From: Breznakibacter xylanolyticus
GTDB taxonomy: Bacteria; Bacteroidota; Bacteroidia; Bacteroidales; Marinilabiliaceae
Direction of reading: 5' to 3'
NCBI RefSeq assembly: GCF_003254275.1
Contig: NZ_QKZK01000008.1
Span: forward strand, 101,600 to 165,599
DNA: 64,000 nt
The notes below the pieces were generated by a model. That model was not told where the DNA came from and searched no databases. It saw nothing but the letters and a program-made list of their open reading frames with translations. This document shows, in pieces, positions 56,203 to 64,000 of the stretch; positions within the stretch are counted from its first letter, which is position 1; each line of letters opens with the position of its first letter. Position numbers and translations under genes: made by a program.

Positions 56203-57681
56203 ATGGCTGTTAGTCCAGAATTCCTTAAAGCCGAACGCGAACAACCTTGGCGCGTGGAGCTGCGGTCGAAAATGAAAAACAAAGAGCGCACCGCCCTCAC
56301 CCGTGTGCACATGAACGAAGTGGATGCCCGCGAGCGCATTCTTTCAAACATTGAGGTGAACCAGGGGCTCAATCAGGTTCAGGCCATGGCCGAGGCACAG
56401 CGCTGTCTCGACTGCCCCAATCCAACCTGTATTACCGGTTGTCCCGTTGAAATCAATATTCCCAAATTCATCAAGCACATCGAGTGTGGGAACTTTGCCG
56501 ATGCGGCCAAAACACTCAAAGAAACCAGTACATTGCCTGCCGTGTGCGGTCGGGTGTGTCCCCAGGAAAAACAGTGCGAGTCGCAGTGTTTTTATACTCA
56601 AAAAATGAATGCCGAACCCGTTGCCATTGGTTACCTGGAGCGTTTTGCCGCCGACTGGGAACAGAACAGCGGTCAGATGGCCATCCCCGAGCAGGCGCCG
56701 GCCAACGGCATTAAAGTGGGTGCCATTGGCTCAGGTCCTGCCGGCCTCACCTTTGCCGGTGAAATGGCTAAAAAAGGCTATGATGTGACTGTGTTTGAAG
56801 CTTTACACGAAATTGGGGGCGTGCTTAAATACGGGATTCCCGAATTCCGTTTACCCAACCGCATTGTGGATGTCGAAATTGACGTGCTCAAAAAAATGGG
56901 GGTGAAGTTCGAGACTAACTTTGTGGTGGGTAAAACGGCCAATGTCGAAGATCTGCAGGAAGAGGGCTACAAGGCTTTCTTTGCCGGCAGTGGTGCCGGA
57001 TTGCCCCGTTTTATGGAGATTCCGGGCGAAAACTATATTGGCATTCTTAGTTCCAACGAGTACCTCACCCGCGTCAATCTTATGAATGCGGCTAACCCGA
57101 CTACCGATACCCCTATTATTAGTGGCAAGCGAGTGGCGGTGATTGGTGGTGGCAACACGGCCATGGACTCGGTGCGTACCGCCAAGCGATTGGGTGCCGA
57201 ACGAGCCATGATTATTTATCGTCGCGGTATGGACGAGATGCCGGCTCGGGTTGAAGAAATTAAGCATGCTCAGGAAGAAGGAATCGAATTCCTCACCCTC
57301 ACCAATCCGGTTGAATATCTGGCCGACAGTCAGGGACGGGTGTCGCAGGTGCGGGTGCAAAAAATGGGATTGGGTGAACCCGATGCCAGCGGACGTCGTC
57401 GTCCCGAAGTCATTGAAGGCTCGGAGTACCTCATTGATGTGGACACCGTGGTGGTGAGTGTGGGTGTGTCGCCGAACCCGATTGTGCCCGATTCGTTGCC
57501 CGACTTGAAGATGACGCGTTGGCACACCATTGAGGTGAACGATGACAATTTGCAGTCGTCAATTCCCTTCCTCTTTGCCGGTGGCGACATCGTGCGCGGA
57601 GGGGCCACCGTGATTTTGGCCATGGGCGATGGACGCAAAGCCGCTGCAGCCATGGACGAATATCTTCAGAAAAATCAGTAA
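56203..57681 (+). CDS. NfnB/GltD-type NADPH flavoprotein
   Basis: 492 aa, annotated in relatives as NADPH-dependent glutamate synthase small chain. N-terminal 4Fe-4S cysteines in CLDCPNPTCITGCPVEINIP and CGRVCPQEKQCESQC; FAD site GAIGSGPAGLTFAGEMAKKG with LKYGIPEFRLPNRIV; NADP site VAVIGGGNTAMDSVRTAKR; C-terminal FLFAGGDIVRGGATV. No glutamate synthase large subunit is near, and pairing with the NfnA-like gene favours electron-bifurcating transhydrogenase over GltD. Confidence 0.92.
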   Translation: MAVSPEFLKAEREQPWRVELRSKMKNKERTALTRVHMNEVDARERILSNIEVNQGLNQVQAMAEAQRCLDCPNPTCITGCPVEINIPKFIKHIECGNFADAAKTLKETSTLPAVCGRVCPQEKQCESQCFYTQKMNAEPVAIGYLERFAADWEQNSGQMAIPEQAPANGIKVGAIGSGPAGLTFAGEMAKKGYDVTVFEALHEIGGVLKYGIPEFRLPNRIVDVEIDVLKKMGVKFETNFVVGKTANVEDLQEEGYKAFFAGSGAGLPRFMEIPGENYIGILSSNEYLTRVNLMNAANPTTDTPIISGKRVAVIGGGNTAMDSVRTAKRLGAERAMIIYRRGMDEMPARVEEIKHAQEEGIEFLTLTNPVEYLADSQGRVSQVRVQKMGLGEPDASGRRRPEVIEGSEYLIDVDTVVVSVGVSPNPIVPDSLPDLKMTRWHTIEVNDDNLQSSIPFLFAGGDIVRGGATVILAMGDGRKAAAAMDEYLQKNQ

Positions 57682-57783
57682 TCGGGATGTCTCATTATTA
57701 TTTTTAACCGGATTCCGGCATCGGGAGGAGTTGCTTTGGCACAGCCGGCTCGGTTTCGGATCCACTTTTTAACAAACGACATT

Positions 57784-58776
57784 ATGCAAAACCTCAATAC
57801 AACTTTTATCGGGATTCCCATCAGCTCGCCCATCGTGGTGGGGAGCTGCGGTTTGTCATCGACCGTCGAAGGAATCGAGAAGCTGGCCAAGGCCGGTGCC
57901 GGTGCCATTGTGCTCAAATCGGTATTTGAAGAAGAGATTTTGATGGAGTACGAGAAGAATGTCCTCCCTAACGTGGGCCCCATGGGCAACGACCTGGAGT
58001 TTTTTGATTATTACGACTATCAAATTAAAACCGAGGTGCTCAATAAGTATGTTCAGTTGATTAAAGAGGCTCGTGAAAAGGTATCGGTGCCTCTGATTGC
58101 CAGTATCAACTGTCGTAGCACCAGTGAGTGGATGGCTTATGCCGTGAAGCTCGAGGAGGCCGGCATCAGTGGTTTGGAGCTTAACTTGTTTCGTCTTCCT
58201 TTTCACACCTCGCAAACGTCCGAGCAGCTCGAAGATGAGTACATCACCATCATCAACAAGATTCGGGAGAAGGTGCGGGTGCCATTGGCGGTGAAAATTA
58301 GCCCCAATTTTACCAATCTGGTGAACTTTGCCCGCCGTTTGTCGGCCACCGGCATTCAGGCGTTGGTGATGTTTAACCGTTATTTCAACATCGATTTCGA
58401 CATCAAAAATGAGCAGGTGATTTCGGGCGGAGCTTATTCCAATGCTGCCGAATACATGCTGCCTTTGCGCTGGACTTCCATCCTGAGCAATCGTTTGGAG
58501 TGTGAAGTGGTGGCTTCAACGGGCATTCATACCGGCGAAGCAGCCATCAAGATGTTGCTGGCCGGTGCCCGTTCGGTGCAGGTGGTGAGTGCCATTTATA
58601 AAAACGGGCCGACACACATCCGCGCCATGTTGCACGACATCGACAGCTGGATGAAGGAGAAGGGCTACGAGAGCATCGACGATTTTAGGGGGAATCTGAG
58701 CCAGACCATGGCCGATAATCCCGAGATATTTGAGCGCGTTCAGTTCATGAAATATTTCAGTGACCACAAGGCGTAA
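57784..58776 (+). CDS. Dihydroorotate dehydrogenase-like protein
   Basis: 330 aa from ATG 57784 (MQNLNTTFIGIPISSPIVVG); the frame upstream lacks family match. TIM-barrel FMN enzyme: IVVGSCGLSSTVEGIEKLAK, IASINCRSTSEWMAYAVKLE, ISGLELNLF, VPLAVKISPNFTNLVNFARR, VASTGIHTGEAAIKMLLAGA. Related to PyrD and PreA but lacks a clear substrate loop, so dihydroorotate may not be the true substrate. Near the nfn pair, about 100 bp downstream, perhaps cotranscribed. Confidence 0.88.
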   Translation: MQNLNTTFIGIPISSPIVVGSCGLSSTVEGIEKLAKAGAGAIVLKSVFEEEILMEYEKNVLPNVGPMGNDLEFFDYYDYQIKTEVLNKYVQLIKEAREKVSVPLIASINCRSTSEWMAYAVKLEEAGISGLELNLFRLPFHTSQTSEQLEDEYITIINKIREKVRVPLAVKISPNFTNLVNFARRLSATGIQALVMFNRYFNIDFDIKNEQVISGGAYSNAAEYMLPLRWTSILSNRLECEVVASTGIHTGEAAIKMLLAGARSVQVVSAIYKNGPTHIRAMLHDIDSWMKEKGYESIDDFRGNLSQTMADNPEIFERVQFMKYFSDHKA

Positions 58777-58829
58777 CCATTCTGTGTGGTACCCTTGGGG
58801 CAGAAAAGCAACGCAATTTGAAAAAAGTA

Positions 58830-58860
58830 TTTGGCAGGTGCGAATTAATTCCTACTTTTG
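58830..58860 (+). promoter_or_regulatory. Promoter of the rpsF-rpsR-rplI operon
   Basis: TTTG at 58830-58833, exactly 19 nt, TACTTTTG at 58853-58860: a perfect Bacteroidota promoter. Start about 25-30 nt before the rpsF ATG. Confidence 0.88.
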
Positions 58861-58892
58861 CGCCGCATTTATAAACATTTAATTTAAGTGAT

Positions 58893-59234
58893 ATGTTAAA
58901 TCAGTATGAAACCGTTTTCATTTTAACTCCCGTTTTATCTGATGTTCAGATGAAGGAGACGGTTGAGAAGTTTAAGACTTTGATCACTGAGAACGGAGGC
59001 GAGGTTATCAATGAAGAGAACTGGGGCCTTCGCAAATTGGCTTATCCCATTCAGAAAAAGTCAACAGGGTTCTATCAGTTGTTCGAGTTTAAAGCACAAC
59101 CCGATTTTGTTGAAAAATTAGAGGTGAACTTCCGTCGCGACGAGCGAGTGATTCGCTTTTTAACTTTCAAAATGGATAAGTATTCTATCCAGTACAGTGA
59201 AAAAAGACGCAGTGTAACCAAAAAAGAAAATTAA
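58893..59234 (+). CDS. rpsF: 30S ribosomal protein S6
   Basis: 113 aa. [20 protein letters not shown] at the start, [20 protein letters not shown] and [13 protein letters not shown] are S6 hallmarks. First gene of the classic S6-S18-L9 operon; S6 forms a dimer with S18 on the 30S platform. Confidence 0.97.
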   Translation: MLNQYETVFILTPVLSDVQMKETVEKFKTLITENGGEVINEENWGLRKLAYPIQKKSTGFYQLFEFKAQPDFVEKLEVNFRRDERVIRFLTFKMDKYSIQYSEKRRSVTKKEN

Positions 59235-59237
59235 GCC

Positions 59238-59507
59238 ATGGCACAAAATCAAAGTGAAATCAGATATCTGACTCCTCCCTCGGTAGAAATCAAAAAGAAA
59301 AAATACTGCCGTTTCAAGAAAAACAAGATCAAGTTCATCGACTATAAAGATCCCGATTTCTTGAAGAAATTTTTGAACGAGCAGGGAAAAATTCTTCCTC
59401 GCCGTCTCACCGGTACTTCTTTGAAATATCAAAGAAAAGTGGCTCAAGCTGTTAAGCGTGCTCGTCACCTGGCGTTGTTGCCCTATGTAACCGATTTGAT
59501 GAAATAA
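59238..59507 (+). CDS. rpsR: 30S ribosomal protein S18
   Basis: 89 aa, 3 bp after rps[60 protein letters not shown]. It binds 16S rRNA with S6. The single Cys in YCRFKK fits members with a partly lost zinc ribbon. Confidence 0.97.
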   Translation: MAQNQSEIRYLTPPSVEIKKKKYCRFKKNKIKFIDYKDPDFLKKFLNEQGKILPRRLTGTSLKYQRKVAQAVKRARHLALLPYVTDLMK

Positions 59508-59514
59508 ATAATTT

Positions 59515-59520
59515 GGAGGA
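59515..59520 (+). promoter_or_regulatory. Shine-Dalgarno sequence of rplI
   Basis: GGAGGA, 6 nt before the ATG. True SD sites are rare in this phylum and in this window, so it stands out. Confidence 0.7.
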
Positions 59521-59526
59521 ATTAAC

Positions 59527-59970
59527 ATGCAATTGATATTAAAAGAAGATGTAATCAACCTGGGGTCGAAGAACGACGTGGTTAGCGTAAAACCCGGTTA
59601 CGGTCGTAACTTCCTCATCCCTCGCGGATATGCTGTATTGGCCACTGAGTCGGCCATGAAAGTGCATCAGGAAAATATGCGTCAGCGCGCTCACAAAGAA
59701 GAGAAAATCAAGGCCGATGCCATTGAGTTTGCTAAAAAACTTGAAGGCAAAACCATTACCATTGGTGCTAAAACCAGCTCAAGTGGTAAGATTTTCGGTT
59801 CGGTTAACACCATTCAAATCGCTGAGGCTCTTGAGAAAGACGGTATCAACGTAGAGCGTAAAAACATCAGCATCAAAGCCGATGTGAAAGAAGTGGGGAC
59901 TTACACCGCTACCGTTAAATTGCACCGTGAGGTGAAAGTGGAAATTACGTTTAACGTGGTTGCCGAATAA
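59527..59970 (+). CDS. rplI: 50S ribosomal protein L9
   Basis: 147 aa. MQLILKEDVINLGSKNDVVS and VKPGYGRNFLIPRGYAVLAT are the N-terminal domain; a long charged helix (residues 45-75) leads to the C-terminal domain with FGSVNTIQIAEAL. Last gene of the operon, followed by a terminator. Confidence 0.97.
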   Translation: MQLILKEDVINLGSKNDVVSVKPGYGRNFLIPRGYAVLATESAMKVHQENMRQRAHKEEKIKADAIEFAKKLEGKTITIGAKTSSSGKIFGSVNTIQIAEALEKDGINVERKNISIKADVKEVGTYTATVKLHREVKVEITFNVVAE

Positions 59971-60013
59971 TTTTTTTAGTTTTTCATTTTAGGATACGTT
60001 TTCAAACAAACAT

Positions 60014-60048
60014 AAAAAAGCCATCCGTCGGGGATGGCTTTTTTTTTT
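60014..60048 (+). terminator. Terminator of the ribosomal protein operon
   Basis: AAAAGCCATCC pairs with GGATGGCTTTT around a short GTCGG loop, followed by a run of T. Confidence 0.92.
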
Positions 60049-60066
60049 ACCCATCAGCCATTTCTC

Positions 60067-60074
60067 TATTTTTG
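60067..60074 (+). promoter_or_regulatory. -7 promoter box of the sensor kinase gene
   Basis: TATTTTTG overlaps the first in-frame ATG at 60072, so the real start must be further on (60129). The usual -33 position is a T run. Confidence 0.55.
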
Positions 60075-60128
60075 CATGTCTGTTTTTTGTGCATTGTTCG
60101 TCACCCTAATTATATCCTTCCAGTTGCC

Positions 60129-63100
60129 ATGGCTAAGATTGTTGTTACCTTGATGTTGCTGACCTTGGTGGGTGTTTGGACCTGGGCTCAGCCTCAGGAA
60201 ATTCTGTTCCGTCACATCAAAACCGAAAATGGGCTCACCAACGATATGATTCATTGTGTGGTTCAGGATACTCACGGGTATGTTTGGATTGGAACCGACG
60301 AAGGATTGAATCGTTATGACGGTTACGAGTGTGATCAATTTAAGCACAATCGTTTTGATGAAATGAGTTTGATTGACAATGCCATTGTGTGTCTATACAC
60401 CGATTCGAAACATCGCTTGTGGGTGGGGACGCTCAACGGGTTGTGTCGGTTTAATTCGGAGCAAGAAAATTTTGATCGTTTTGTGCCAGAAAAAACAGAT
60501 GTATTTATAAATACAGCCAATCGGGTGACCGGTATTCGGGAGAACATTGATGGGAATCTTTATGTCACCACCGAAATAGGCAAACTTTATTTGCTTGCGG
60601 ACAACGAATTGCGTGAGGTGCGTGATTTTAGTCAATATGGCAATATTAAGGATTTTGAGATTGATGGAAGTGGCGTTTTCTGGATTGGAGCACGTCACGG
60701 CTTGGTGCGGTATAATCCTACGACCAATGAGGTGAAGCACATCAGTTGCTATCGAGCACAGGGGCAAGAGGTGCCTTTGTCAATGACCCGCACCCTTTTT
60801 GACGATGGGGTGAGGATTTGGGTGGGTACCGACAGTGGTCAAACGGTTTATTTTAATAAAAAAGATCTGACCTCTAGTTGCTTGGTGCTTCCTAATATTT
60901 ACATCACCTCCGTGAATGATATTTTTATGGATGCGGAGGGGACGCTTCATGTGGCCACTAATGGCGGGTTGTATAAATTGGATCGTGCCTTGAATGTGAC
61001 CGAATATTATTATTTCAGGCAGGATCACCGCCATGGCATCAGTAATAGTACCGTCAATAGCATTTATCAGGATCGACAGGATAATTATTGGTATGGCACA
61101 CAACAGGGGTTGAATCTGGCCATGAATGCCAAGGGGTTCCGCAATTACAATAACTTTAGCAACCGTGTGAAGCTCGATATTACCAATGTGCAGTCACTGG
61201 CTGTGGATGCTGCGGGTAATTATTGGTTGGGGTCTTATCACAGCTGCATCAATGTGGTGAACATGGACAAAGCTACCAAGCAGTTGTTTATGCCCCGTCC
61301 CGGTGTGGTTGGTTCTCTGGGACAGTCATCGGTGATTTGTTTGTTCGAAGACCGACAAAAAAATATGTGGGTGGGCAGCTATGCCGACCCTCTGCAGCGA
61401 TATGACCCCAAGACGGGACGATTTGTTAATTATCATTTTACAGTGCCTCAAAGTCGTAATCCGAAGGCTCTTGATGTTCGTTCGATGGTGGAAGATGCCA
61501 AGGGTAATTTGTGGATGATCAGCCATGGTACCGGGTTGATTAAATTCAATTCGGAGACAGGACAGTACAAAGGTTTTTGTCGCGATCCGCAGAATCCTCA
61601 ACGCACGTTGGCTGATGATTATGGAACACAAATCATTAATGATCACGACAGTTTGTTGTGGATTGCCACTCCTTCGGGGCTCTCGAAGTTTGATTTGGCC
61701 ACCGAAACATTTCACAATTATTATCATCAAAGCAGTGATTCAACCAGTTTGAGTAACAATCAGGTCACTTCGGTGTTTTGTGATTCGCTGGGAAATATTT
61801 GGGTCGGTACTTCTTTTGGCCTGAATCTGATGGATCGCAAGCGCAATTGTTTCTATCATTTTTTTGAAGACAACGGTTTGCCCAGTAACCAAATTAAGAG
61901 TTTTTTGGAGGAGAAGCCCGGCACCATCTGGATGGGCACCGGATATGGGTTGAGCCGATTGACTTATCAGCGTCAAATGGGGCAGGAACCTGTTGTGACC
62001 TTTCGGAATTACAATCGTGCTGACCATCTTCAGGACATCTTCTTTTGGAGCAATGCTGCTGTCAAGCATCCCAATGGAGACATGGCATTTGGGACAGAGA
62101 GTGGGTTGCTGGTGTTTCGTCCTGATCGGATTCATGATAATCCTAATCCACCATCGGTATATATTACCGAGTTGCAGTTGTTCAATCAGCCTGTGAAAAT
62201 CGGGGATTCTGATTCGTTGTTACATTCGCATATTTCTCAAATCAATGAGATTCGCTTGCGTCATGATCAAAACATCATCACGTTAAAGTTTGTGGCCATC
62301 AATCATATTGCACCCGAAAACAATCGGTACGCTTATCGCCTTGAGAATTTTTCAGACCAATGGACCGAGACCTCCGAGAAACGGGAGGTGACTTATACCA
62401 ACTTGCCGCCCGGGACTTACCGGTTTCAGGTAAAGGCTTCTAACAACGATGGTGTTTGGAATCATCAGGGCGCCAGTCTTACCATTGTGGTACTGCCCCC
62501 CTGGTGGCAGACGTGGTGGTTTCGAGTGTTGTTGTATTCGGTGATTGTGGTGTTTGCGGCTTCGCTTTATTTGTTGCGTGAAATGTTGTTTCGTCATCAG
62601 CAGCGCAAGTTAACGCAATTGGTAGGCGAACGCACCCGTCAGTTGGAGGAAAACACCCTGTCGTTGGAGGAGAAGCAGCATGAAATAAATGCACAGAACG
62701 ATGAGTTGCGCCTTCAGCGCGATGAACTGGGGCGTGCCAATGAAGTACTTCAGCAGCAGCAGGAGCAGATTCTGATACAACACAAGGAATTGGTGCAGCA
62801 TCGCTTTCATTTGGAACAACTGGTGGCCGAGCGCACGGCCGAGTTGGTGGCCGCCAAGGAGAAAGCAGAGGAGGCCGACCGGCTTAAGTCGTCGTTTTTG
62901 GCCAATTTTTCGCACGAGATACGCACTCCGCTAAACGCCCTGCTGGGCTTTTCGGCCTTGATGAGTGAGCCCGATCTCAATTCGGAGGAACGCGAGCAAT
63001 TTGGTTCCATCATTCATCACAATAGCAACACGTTGCTCGAATTGATTAATGACATTTTGGATATATCGAAAATGGAAGCCGGTCAAATGCAGTTGGTGAT

Positions 63101-63596
63101 GCAGCCTGTGCAAATCAATGCCATTGTCAATAATCTGATTGGGACTTTTGAGCTGTTGCTTAAACGCCCCGAAGTAGGGTTGGGCAAGTCGGTGAAGCTG
63201 CGACTTAACATCCCCGATTCTCTGATGCATGCCATCATTGTGGCTGACCGATTGCGGCTTGAACAGGTGTTGTCGAATTTGATTAGTAATGCGCTCAAAT
63301 TTACAGCCCAAGGCACAGTGGAGATAGGCTGTGAGCGACTGTCGCATCAAGGGGTGATTCGGTTTTACGTCAAAGATACCGGCATTGGCATCAAAGACGA
63401 GAATTTGGAGTTGATATTCGGTCGTTTCCGCAAGGTCGAGGATGATGCTTCGCAGCTGTTCAGGGGCAATGGGTTGGGGCTGGCCATCTCGTCACACCTG
63501 GTGCAACTCATGGGCGGGACTATGACGGTAGAGTCGAAAGTGGGAGTGGGCTCGGTGTTTTATTTTACTCTGCCCGATCGTGGCGGGGTGAATTGA
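60129..63596 (+). CDS. Two-component regulator propeller sensor histidine kinase (no receiver)
   Basis: 1155 aa from ATG 60129, with signal peptide (MAKIVVTLMLLTLVGVWTWA). A periplasmic double propeller of about 14 Reg_prop repeats (such as GYVWIGTDEGLNRYD, RLWVGTLNGLCRF) to about residue 690; a Y_Y_Y domain to about 795 (YAYRLENFSDQW, TNLPPGTYRFQVKA); one membrane segment (FRVLLYSVIVVFAASLYLL); a coiled coil; HisKA with the His near residue 929 in FLANFSHEIRTPLNALLG; HATPase with FRGNGLGLAISSHLV. It stops there, without the receiver and AraC parts usual in such hybrids. Signal likely a sugar or other external ligand. Confidence 0.93.
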   Translation: MAKIVVTLMLLTLVGVWTWAQPQEILFRHIKTENGLTNDMIHCVVQDTHGYVWIGTDEGLNRYDGYECDQFKHNRFDEMSLIDNAIVCLYTDSKHRLWVGTLNGLCRFNSEQENFDRFVPEKTDVFINTANRVTGIRENIDGNLYVTTEIGKLYLLADNELREVRDFSQYGNIKDFEIDGSGVFWIGARHGLVRYNPTTNEVKHISCYRAQGQEVPLSMTRTLFDDGVRIWVGTDSGQTVYFNKKDLTSSCLVLPNIYITSVNDIFMDAEGTLHVATNGGLYKLDRALNVTEYYYFRQDHRHGISNSTVNSIYQDRQDNYWYGTQQGLNLAMNAKGFRNYNNFSNRVKLDITNVQSLAVDAAGNYWLGSYHSCINVVNMDKATKQLFMPRPGVVGSLGQSSVICLFEDRQKNMWVGSYADPLQRYDPKTGRFVNYHFTVPQSRNPKALDVRSMVEDAKGNLWMISHGTGLIKFNSETGQYKGFCRDPQNPQRTLADDYGTQIINDHDSLLWIATPSGLSKFDLATETFHNYYHQSSDSTSLSNNQVTSVFCDSLGNIWVGTSFGLNLMDRKRNCFYHFFEDNGLPSNQIKSFLEEKPGTIWMGTGYGLSRLTYQRQMGQEPVVTFRNYNRADHLQDIFFWSNAAVKHPNGDMAFGTESGLLVFRPDRIHDNPNPPSVYITELQLFNQPVKIGDSDSLLHSHISQINEIRLRHDQNIITLKFVAINHIAPENNRYAYRLENFSDQWTETSEKREVTYTNLPPGTYRFQVKASNNDGVWNHQGASLTIVVLPPWWQTWWFRVLLYSVIVVFAASLYLLREMLFRHQQRKLTQLVGERTRQLEENTLSLEEKQHEINAQNDELRLQRDELGRANEVLQQQQEQILIQHKELVQHRFHLEQLVAERTAELVAAKEKAEEADRLKSSFLANFSHEIRTPLNALLGFSALMSEPDLNSEEREQFGSIIHHNSNTLLELINDILDISKMEAGQMQLVMQPVQINAIVNNLIGTFELLLKRPEVGLGKSVKLRLNIPDSLMHAIIVADRLRLEQVLSNLISNALKFTAQGTVEIGCERLSHQGVIRFYVKDTGIGIKDENLELIFGRFRKVEDDASQLFRGNGLGLAISSHLVQLMGGTMTVESKVGVGSVFYFTLPDRGGVN

Positions 63597-63630
63597 TGCG
63601 GTTTGTAATCTCTAAGATATTGATTTGATT

Positions 63631-63675
63631 CACGAAAAAGCCCCGTCTGGATGTTCCTGGCGGGGCTTTTTCGTG
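63631..63675. terminator. Bidirectional terminator
   Basis: Perfect 15-bp arms CACGAAAAAGCCCCG and CGGGGCTTTTTCGTG with a 15-nt loop, between the kinase (+) and the IS66 transposase (-). Confidence 0.9.
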
Positions 63676-63722
63676 ATGTGACGTCATTGTTGTTATGTAT
63701 CCACCCCAGCAACCCCATCTAT

Positions 63723-64000
63723 TTATATCAAGTCCCTGTTGATAAATTGCGGCAGTAGTTCTTTGAAATTCTTGACAGGTGTTGCCTGAATGTTATCCAT
63801 GACAAATTTGAGCCACCGCAGAGGGTCGATGTCGTGTTTTTTGCAGGTTCCGAAAAAGCTGTAGAACATGGCAATGTTTTCGGCGGCATCATGAGAGCCG
63901 GCAAAGAGGTAGTTTTTCCGCCCCAAGGCCAGTGGGCGGATGGAGTTTTCGATCAGATTGCTGTCAATTTCCAGCATTCCGTTGGTGAGGTAGTTTTGCA
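63723..64000 (-). mobile_element. IS66 family transposase, 3' part (runs off the window)
   Basis: The minus-strand frame is open at the window edge and reads NYLTNGMLEIDSNLIENSIR, PLALGRKNYLFAGSHDAAEN, IAMFYSFFGTCKKHDIDPLR to FINRDLI. This is the end of the IS66 catalytic domain with the final Glu of the DDE triad in IENSIRP, plus the IS66 C-terminal segment. The inverted repeat should lie in about 63677-63722, but I could not identify it. Confidence 0.92.

Noticed and set aside
56203..57681. True glutamate synthase small subunit
   Set aside because: No large subunit gene nearby, and the 3-bp spacing to an NfnA-like gene favours an NfnAB pair.

Overview
The window looks like chromosomal DNA of a member of the Bacteroidota, most likely a Bacteroidales/Marinilabiliales-type organism. 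The evidence is the Bacteroidota promoter pattern (TTTG, 18-21 nt, TAnnTTTG; best copy upstream of rpsF), the near absence of Shine-Dalgarno sequences, and a typical family content: DUF3822, DUF6266, SiaB/SiaC, B3/B4 protein, OmpA with a jelly-roll-like insert, a two-component regulator propeller sensor and Rpn nuclease. Every call is made by reading the sequence; no database search was run.

Layout. 1-8.2 kb: end of a DUF2520 gene, an OmpA protein, a GH43 glycosidase and a nucleotide-sugar block (UDP-glucose dehydrogenase, UDP-glucuronate decarboxylase, glucose-1-phosphate thymidylyltransferase, phosphoglucomutase) that supplies UDP-glucuronate, UDP-xylose and dTDP-glucose for surface polysaccharide. 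8.3-24.7 kb: housekeeping and regulation (RecD-like helicase, DUF3822-rsmD, Hpt+STAS pair, mannonate dehydratase, ferritin, response regulator/AraC, nucleoid-associated protein, rRNA methyltransferase, YjbQ, HAD phosphatase, B3/B4 protein, MBL hydrolase, XerD, AroQ, pyruvate kinase). 24.8-25.2 kb: three tandem tRNA-Asp genes. 25.3-39.8 kb: ClpB, a very large ABCG-like transporter, a SiaB/SiaC partner-switching pair, an Rpn nuclease, the pnuC/nicotinamide riboside kinase/serine acetyltransferase operon, a C-terminal processing protease and GMP synthetase.

39.8-54.4 kb is the accessory region. It starts with an 11-bp-period tandem repeat, a structured leader with a small membrane protein and a DUF6266 protein, purine-rich repeats and an unrecognised 390-aa protein. 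From 43.2 to 54.4 kb lies an island of four toxin-antitoxin operons, a truncated polymorphic toxin with its putative immunity gene, at least two families of decayed REP-associated tyrosine transposases (RAYTs), and many REP-like palindromes. Fragments of the toxin gene recur twice downstream, and one stretch carries a 176-bp direct repeat, so the island has been built by repeated duplication and recombination.

54.5-64 kb returns to core genes: SUI1-type factor, an NfnAB-type flavoprotein pair, a dihydroorotate-dehydrogenase-like protein, rpsF-rpsR-rplI and a propeller histidine kinase that lacks the receiver and AraC parts of a full hybrid. The window ends in the 3' part of an IS66 transposase.

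The most interesting signals are the toxin/RAYT/TA island (composition switch at the toxin tip, two RAYT copies sharing one 91-bp disrupting insert), the palindromic operator inside the parDE promoter, the CGAAG-N6 repeat with competing hairpins, and the structured leader of the DUF6266 pair.
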